A stretch of DNA of 64,000 nucleotides from Mytilus galloprovincialis (taxonomy: Eukaryota; Mollusca; Bivalvia; Mytilida; Mytilidae), in assembly GCF_965363235.1 (NCBI RefSeq), contig NC_134846.1, positions 57,525,121 to 57,589,120 on the forward strand, written 5' to 3'. Positions 58,826 through 64,000 of this stretch are shown here, piece by piece. The notes below the pieces were generated by a model. That model saw only the letters and a program-made list of their open reading frames with translations, was not told the DNA's origin and made no database searches. The first letter of the stretch is position 1. The number at the start of each line of letters is the position of its first letter. The translations under genes and the position numbers were made by a program.

Positions 58826-60934
58826 TTATCTACTAAAATAACTCAAAAATTGAAGAAGCAAAATTACACAGTAAACTGTAGGTAATCTGATTTCAAGTAT
58901 GCTTCCACCATTGGAGTCCTTTTGAACCCCATGCTGGTCAAGATCGGGTGAAAGTGCTTGGGTATCAGACCTAGGATAAGATTGATGTGAAAGTAATTGG
59001 GTATCAGACCTAGGATAAGGTTGATGTGCGAAATTTGACGACTGAGAATGAAAAACTCTACCAGCCTTAGATTTATAGTAGGTCTTTCTACCGCGAGATG
59101 GAGCAACTCCGGGGTCATTAAGGATGCCATGCTCATATGCAATCTTTCTTGGCAATAATGTTTCGCTTACAACCATGGACGTCAGAGGTGTAACAAAATT
59201 ATATTTCAACGATAACTCCAGTGTTTTGTTTCGCAACACCCTCTTCATAACGTCATCGTCAGTTAGCGCAGTTTCTTTCAGAAGATCGTTTATCTTCATA
59301 TACGCCCATAATTTTTCCATAATAGATGATTCCATTACATTCCCAACTTTTAAGGCTGTAGAATTAATGTTGGTGTCCAGATTTGTAACTGACCCCTGTC
59401 CCTGGACGTGAGCATCTAGTTGCGATTGGAAATGGTCGTTGATTTTTCCAGCTATAATTAACTCAGAACCTTGAAAATATTGTGGAAATCGTGTCGAAGT
59501 CAATGACGACAATTCAACGGCGTTGTTTGGATAATCAATTTTGACATCAATCAACGTTGGATTCTCGAGTTCTTTGTAGAAACTTTCTAGTTGCCTTGCC
59601 GCATCACTTTCTTCATAAACCCTGCGTGCGAATCCACCATTTTCCCAAGAAAGCGCTTTCAAGAAAGGCATGTCTACATCAAAACCGAAACCCAATGAGA
59701 ATATAGAAAATTTGTGTTTATTTGCAGTGGTAACACCTTGTCGAATACTTTTTGTATTTGTAATCCCGGAAGTAGGGCGACCATCTGTAAGAAACACTAT
59801 GATATTGCCCCTAGTACCCCCTAAACTCTTGGTTATATCCAGTAAAGATATGCCTCTCAATAGACCACTGTTTATATCTGTACTACCTCTTGCATGGACC
59901 TTATCGTGAACAAACATTTTTGCTAAGTTTACATTATTCAAAGTAGCTAGCATGGGTTCAGAAAACCATTCTTTTACGTTATTATCGAACAATAAAATGT
60001 TAAAATAATCACCTGGGTGTAACTGATCCAAAATAGAAAGCATTGCAAGTCTGGTTTGTTCAATTTTTAGTCCTTGCATTGACCCACTGATATCAATTAT
60101 AAAAATAATGTTTTTATGAAGTACAGGGAAACCAGAAGGTGCTAGATAGTGAACAAAGTATTCGTTTTCTTGTAAAATAATACCACCGACATTGTTGTGT
60201 TCTACGTCATAATATAAAACAACTTCACCGGATATTCCTTTACTGATGTCGCGGGCTTTTTGATAGTCAACGGCTGGTTTGAAATAAAGTTCTCTAGTAT
60301 TGTCCGAAGCTTTAACTGTCGTTAACTCGTTTGAGCTAGTTTCAGTCATGTTGGATCCTGGCATTGTGTAATGAAACCTATTGATACCTTCCTGTTCAAA
60401 TATTTTGGCGCGAAACACAAGATCCTGAACAATTTGGCGCGGTTGAAAACTTATTCTTTGTTTATAATATCCAAATTTTCTGCTTAGCAATTCGTGATAC
60501 TGAAGCTTGAAGATTGCTTTGCTCTCTGCGGCAACGTTAACAGAAACGGTAAATATTTTCATTTCTCTGTTTGGTTTATCATCTTGGCGGTCTATTTTAG
60601 CAGCAGAAACTCCCTGCTGCTTTGATTCTTCGTAGATTTTGTTAGCTTCTTTCTTTTCTTTTACAATGGCTGTTATGCTTTTGTCTCCGACATACATAGT
60701 GAAATTGGAAATAAAAGCCATGTCCGGTAACTGGAAAGTAAATTGTGTTTCAAGGCTATGATTTGCAAAGTTTTTCATCTGAGTTGTTACAAGAACACGT
60801 GCCATTCGTGCATGGATCTTGCTTTCTACATGCATAGATGCAATTTTCACTCTCGGCACAACTACTGCGTCATCACAACTACATAATACAATTAAAACGG
60901 TAAACACACTTATTAGAAATAGTCGCATTGTCAT
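58826..60934 (-). CDS. VIT/VWA-domain protein, inter-alpha-trypsin inhibitor heavy-chain-like
   Basis: 702 residues. A signal peptide (about 1-20, LFLISVFTVLIVLCSC) leads to a VIT domain (about 25-155) with the YEESKQQGVSAAK signature. A VWA domain follows (about 273-455) with a complete metal-site motif: DISGS (281-285), T352 and D384 in TDGRP. Vertebrate inter-alpha-trypsin heavy chains bind hyaluronan and stabilise extracellular matrix; a matrix or immune role here is inferred. Differences: at 702 residues it is shorter than ~900, with no recognisable C-terminal domain or DPHFII cleavage site. Instead it has a Ser/Tyr/Pro-rich tail with a duplicated 13-residue unit (HQ-YPRSDTQ-LS) and a hydrophobic end (about 684-700) that could be a GPI signal or membrane anchor. 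Five N-glycosylation sequons are present. The start is the first ATG after an in-frame TAA. An acceptor-like TTTTGTTTTTGTTTTCAG ends at plus 60970, so a 5' UTR intron is likely while the coding part is one exon. Confidence 0.9.
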   Translation of the reverse strand: MTMRLFLISVFTVLIVLCSCDDAVVVPRVKIASMHVESKIHARMARVLVTTQMKNFANHSLETQFTFQLPDMAFISNFTMYVGDKSITAIVKEKKEANKIYEESKQQGVSAAKIDRQDDKPNREMKIFTVSVNVAAESKAIFKLQYHELLSRKFGYYKQRISFQPRQIVQDLVFRAKIFEQEGINRFHYTMPGSNMTETSSNELTTVKASDNTRELYFKPAVDYQKARDISKGISGEVVLYYDVEHNNVGGIILQENEYFVHYLAPSGFPVLHKNIIFIIDISGSMQGLKIEQTRLAMLSILDQLHPGDYFNILLFDNNVKEWFSEPMLATLNNVNLAKMFVHDKVHARGSTDINSGLLRGISLLDITKSLGGTRGNIIVFLTDGRPTSGITNTKSIRQGVTTANKHKFSIFSLGFGFDVDMPFLKALSWENGGFARRVYEESDAARQLESFYKELENPTLIDVKIDYPNNAVELSSLTSTRFPQYFQGSELIIAGKINDHFQSQLDAHVQGQGSVTNLDTNINSTALKVGNVMESSIMEKLWAYMKINDLLKETALTDDDVMKRVLRNKTLELSLKYNFVTPLTSMVVSETLLPRKIAYEHGILNDPGVAPSRGRKTYYKSKAGRVFHSQSSNFAHQPYPRSDTQLLSHQSYPRSDTQALSPDLDQHGVQKDSNGGSILEIRLPTVYCVILLLQFLSYFSR

Positions 60935-60971
60935 TATGAATTCTGTTATGCACCCTTACATTGTAAAATCT
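60935..60971 (-). other. 5' UTR piece and probable splice acceptor of the VIT/VWA gene
   Basis: On the minus strand a pyrimidine-rich tract ends in CAG at 60970-60972, about 35 bases before the start codon. The in-frame TAA between acceptor and ATG shows this part is untranslated. Confidence 0.55.
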
Positions 60972-62890
60972 GAAAACAAAAACAAAAAGTGGCATTGACA
61001 TATGTTTCGTTAAACCTGAGTTTTTTTTTGTTTTTTTTTTTAATTCTTATTAGAAAACGCATTTTTTAGAATACCGACTGAGATATTATCGTCTGGACTT
61101 TAAGCATAAATCAATCATCTTGTTAAAGTTCTGCTGTTTTTTTTAAAATTGTATTATCCTTTTATTTTATTTAGGAGGAACTGTTACAGTATACTAACTT
61201 TGGTACAAGTATATATACAAAGGTAAAACAATGTAGATACAATAGCATGTATCTTTACGTAGCAATTCAGTTTATTTTGCAACAGAAAACAGACAGGTTT
61301 ATTAAATAGTCTTTCTTATTTGGCTAAACTAAATTCGGTCAAATACAGAAAAAAAAATCAGATGAAAGCTTTGAGAAAGAGTCCCGCCTGTATCTTTGAA
61401 ACATAACGCAAAAAGAAGAAAATGTTTACGGTCACAATGTTTCTCACTAACATGCGTTATCCCCTTTTTGTTAATTCGTTTTTTGAAATATAAAACAAGA
61501 AATACCCACACCATTTCATTTAATATAAATGTTTGTTTTCACGTAAACGTTTAACTGGATTAGATAATACGATGTGGACGAAGATTATACAACAATAAAA
61601 ACATTTTTTCCGTAATACAAAAGGAACAGAATTTAATTGCAGTTCTTCATCTTGATACTTGTAGTAAAGTCTTCAACACTGAGAGGAACTTGCTGTCTTC
61701 GTCAACTCATTTGGTGTGTAACCATTATTAGCAAATTATTGAATTGTCAAGAAATGCATAAAAAAATTGCGAAAATTCTAATGGGAGATTCCAGGGGTGA
61801 ACTAATGTACTCTTAATGAGAATGCAGCTTTTTTTTGTAAGTATTATCCCTCTATCAAGAAAATGAAGATAGGAAATATAAGCCCTGGAAAATCGAATTA
61901 AAGGGACGGGATTTGCAGGTTGATGAATTAATACATATATATGAAAGTCCACTTTCGTTTATCTGAAATCATCTCTGGTTTCGTTCATATTAAAAATTGT
62001 TTCTCAAGCAACACTCGCTGTTAATTTGTAAGTTAAATGATTCAGAGTTATCTGTATCCGTTATATCCTTTCTCTAAAATGTTAATGAGGTAGATGCTAT
62101 TAACAAAGTCACCAAACTATGAATCATTATCTAATATGTATGAAGGAGGATAATGCAACCTGCATTTCATTCTTTTTGTATAGGTGTATACAATGTAGCA
62201 ATACAATTAAGTTTATTTACTGGCGTTTCTGATAAATTTAATCTATGCGCTTATAGTCCAAACTAGACAAGATAGTCAATAATAGGAGAGTAAATTTAAA
62301 TGTCCACCTAAGTAAATTCTACATAAAGATTGTGTCTTCGTCATATGAAAAAGCACAATTCCTTCCGTTATGGGTTTAGTATCATACCACATATGTAAAC
62401 AATGATTCAAACCGAAAGTAGAAATTGAGGTTAATGCAAGCATTCTGATTTCATTTGTAATTTATGTTTATCAAATACTGTTACTCGCAATAAAAAATAT
62501 CTAACAAACTATAGCTTTAATGTGCAAGCCTTGAAAGTTGAATAATTGAATCAACTTACCCATTTCAAAAAGTATATATTGATATTACTACTGCGTCATA
62601 TTCTCATATTCAATAAACATAAATAGACTATAAATACAGACCACAATACGGGTAGATTCCGTGTGGATCTTACAGAAATCAACTGATCATTCATGTACAA
62701 AACAGTTAAAATATAATAAACTAACAACTCGTTTTTGACTATTTAAGTAATTGGACTTATTTCTATAATCCTAATTCTCATTAATTCTTCAATGATTTTC
62801 TCTATTAAATTGACTGTCGCTTTAAAATGACCTATTTTTTCTTCATCGTGAACGTACTAATTATTAACCCACAACGGCGAAACGTGAAAA
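60972..62890. other. Region between two divergent genes
   Basis: It should hold the first exon and promoter of the VIT/VWA gene (minus) and the promoter of the PBLD-like gene (plus). I cannot place a TATA box or start site. No repeat family from elsewhere is seen. Confidence 0.35.
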
Positions 62891-62980
62891 ATGGAGCTAC
62901 CGATCTACACGGTAGACGCTTTTACAAATGTTCCATTCCAGGGAAATCCAGCAGCAGTATGTCTGGTCAATAATGAAAAA
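62891..62980 (+). CDS. PBLD: PBLD/PhzF-family protein, first coding exon (partial)
   Basis: Thirty codons: MELPIYTVDAFTNVPF then QGNPAAVCLVNNEK. This is the conserved N-terminus of phenazine biosynthesis-like domain proteins (PhzF fold, isomerase-like), where DAF-x(5)-GNPAAVCL is the family signature; PBLD in animals is about 290 residues. The exon ends in AAA|GTAGGT, a good donor, and the intron is phase 0. Reading on past the donor gives sequence with no family resemblance that then runs into a repeat. The conserved catalytic Glu lies in the next exon, outside the window. PhzF relatives isomerise small metabolites; the substrate of animal PBLD is not firmly known. Confidence 0.85.
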
Positions 62981-63239
62981 GTAGGTTTGTTTTGTAATAG
63001 GAAGAAAGTGAAAAACTATGTTGACCTCTATATATCCTTTAGTTATTTGTGTCATTGTGTCATTGGGTCAGTACTGTTTCATATTCATCTCTTTTTCTGT
63101 ATTATGTATGTATTTAAATATAAATCCGACGGTCACTATCATGCACCGCTGTATGGTTTAAGAACCTGTGTATTTCAATTTATTTTTCCTGACTCAAAAG
63201 TCTTGAATTGCCGTATAGTTTTGTTGAACATTATTAGCT

Positions 63240-63932
63240 TACATACTGCTGGTGGAGATTTATTTCCCCAAGGATATCACAAGCCCAGTAGTCATCACTT
63301 TTTGTGCTGACATGAATTATCATTGATATGGTTATATTTATAAATTAACTGTTTACAAAATTTTGAATATTTTGAAATACTAAGGCTTTTCTACCTCAGG
63401 CATAGATTACCTTAGCTGTATTTGGCAAAACTTTTAGGCATTTTGGTCCTCAATGCTTTTCAACTTCGTACTTTATTTGGCCTTTTTAACTTTTTTGGAT
63501 TCGAGCGTCACTGATGAGACTTTTGCAGACGAAACGCGCGTCTGGCGTATATACAAAATTTAGTCCTGGTATCTGTGATGAGTATATTTACAACAACTGG
63601 GTCGATGCCACTGCTGGTGGAGATTTATTTTCCCGAGGGTATCACAAGCCCAGTAGTCAACACTTTTTGTGCTGACATGAATTATCATGGATATGGTTAT
63701 ATTTATAAATTAACTGTTTACAAAATTTTTAATATTTTGAAATACAAATGCTTTTCTACCTCAGGCATAGATTACCTTAGCTGTATTTGGCAAAACTTTT
63801 AGGAATTTTGATCCTCAATGCTTTTCAACTTCGTACTTTATTTGGGCTTTTTAACTTTTTTGGATTCGAGCGTCATTGATGGGTCTTTTGCAGACGAAAC
63901 GCGAGAGTCCTGGTATCTGTGATGAGTTTTTA
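63240..63932 (+). repeat. HH repeat as a tandem dimer, 365-bp period
   Basis: ACTGCTGGTGGAGATTTATT at 63245 recurs at 63610. Both units run through ATCACAAGCCCAGTAGTCA, TAAATTAACTGTTTACAAAA, TACCTCAGGCATAGATTACC, and TTCAACTTCGTACTTTATTT to the hammerhead-like core. The second unit is shortened at its core (GAAACGCGAGAGTCCTGG). Confidence 0.9.
63511..63549 (+). ncRNA. Hammerhead-like core in the tandem repeat (candidate)
   Basis: CTGATGA (63511-63517), GACT with AGAC (one A-A mismatch in stem II), GAAA (63531-63534), ACGC/GCGT stem III with loop GCGTCTG and A in the cleavage position. The second unit (from 63875) has lost the core pattern (TTGATGG). Confidence 0.4.
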
Positions 63933-64000
63933 TACACTATTAAATGTTTTTGTTTTCAATGTAAAATGATGAAGTAATCATGAACAATTATAGTACTATG

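Larger units (their letters stand above)
62981..64000 (+). other. Intron 1 of the PBLD-like gene (continues past the window)
   Basis: Begins with GTAGGTTT. From about 63240 it is filled by a tandem HH repeat. No second exon was found before the window end. Confidence 0.6.

Noticed and set aside
62981..63310. Continuation of the PBLD frame to a 139-residue protein
   Set aside because: The family match stops exactly at a GTAGGT donor and the rest reads through intron and repeat DNA.
1..64000. CRISPR arrays, bacterial operons, prophage or defence systems
   Set aside because: No direct-repeat/spacer arrays, ribosome-binding sites or clustered long frames; all features fit an animal nuclear genome.

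Overview
The window is AT-rich animal DNA with very few genes and dense short interspersed repeats. The repeat types, the tRNA-derived SINE and the three recognisable genes point to a bivalve mollusc, most likely a mussel (Mytilus or a close relative). That taxonomic call rests on recognising repeat families from memory, not on a search. No bacterial, viral or organellar segment is visible.

Three host genes are supported. (1) At 27642-28520 (+) is a complete intronless bHLH factor of the ATOH8/Net family. It lies in the least repeat-rich part of the window, with several CAGGTG-type E-boxes upstream. (2) At 58826-60934 (-) is a 702-residue secreted or surface protein with a VIT and a VWA domain, like inter-alpha-trypsin inhibitor heavy chains. 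Its coding part is one exon, with a probable intron in the 5' UTR. (3) At 62891-62980 (+) is the first coding exon of a PhzF/PBLD-type protein; the gene continues beyond the window. A possible exon or pseudo-exon of unknown identity lies at 22762-22983. The genes show no sign of a joint function.

The rest is mostly mobile and repetitive DNA. 1-5.4 kb: a diverged direct duplication and dispersed repeats. 5.5-8.8 kb: a decayed LINE split by an 882-bp terminal-inverted-repeat element full of palindromic 12-mers. 9-22 kb: a 51-bp tandem array, several dispersed families, a hAT-like element with a clean target duplication, and reverse-transcriptase relics. 30.6-32.6 kb: a degenerate ~66-70-bp minisatellite interrupted by a tandem 441-bp tRNA-SINE unit, then a ~140-bp near-perfect palindrome. 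37-50 kb: an inverted SINE pair, tandem duplications, an inverted repeat pair and a CpG-rich terminal-inverted-repeat element. 54.6-56.4 kb: a composite element built from three tandem arrays between inverted ends. 63.2-63.9 kb: a 365-bp tandem repeat inside the PBLD intron.

The most interesting signal is a dispersed repeat whose most conserved segment matches the hammerhead ribozyme core (CUGANGA, short hairpin, GAAA). Two subfamilies keep the hairpin through compensatory changes, and one copy is a tandem dimer, as expected of retrozyme-like elements. Stem I is weak in every copy here, so activity is unproven.

Shorthand used below for dispersed families: R1 (GGAAGATGTGGT...), R2 (AAAGGCAACAGTAGTATACC...), R3 (TTGACACATTCCCC...), R4 (TTCCTGACTT...GTAGAAAATGGTGG), R5 (CCATGGCGTTGTCAG...), HH (hammerhead-like repeat).
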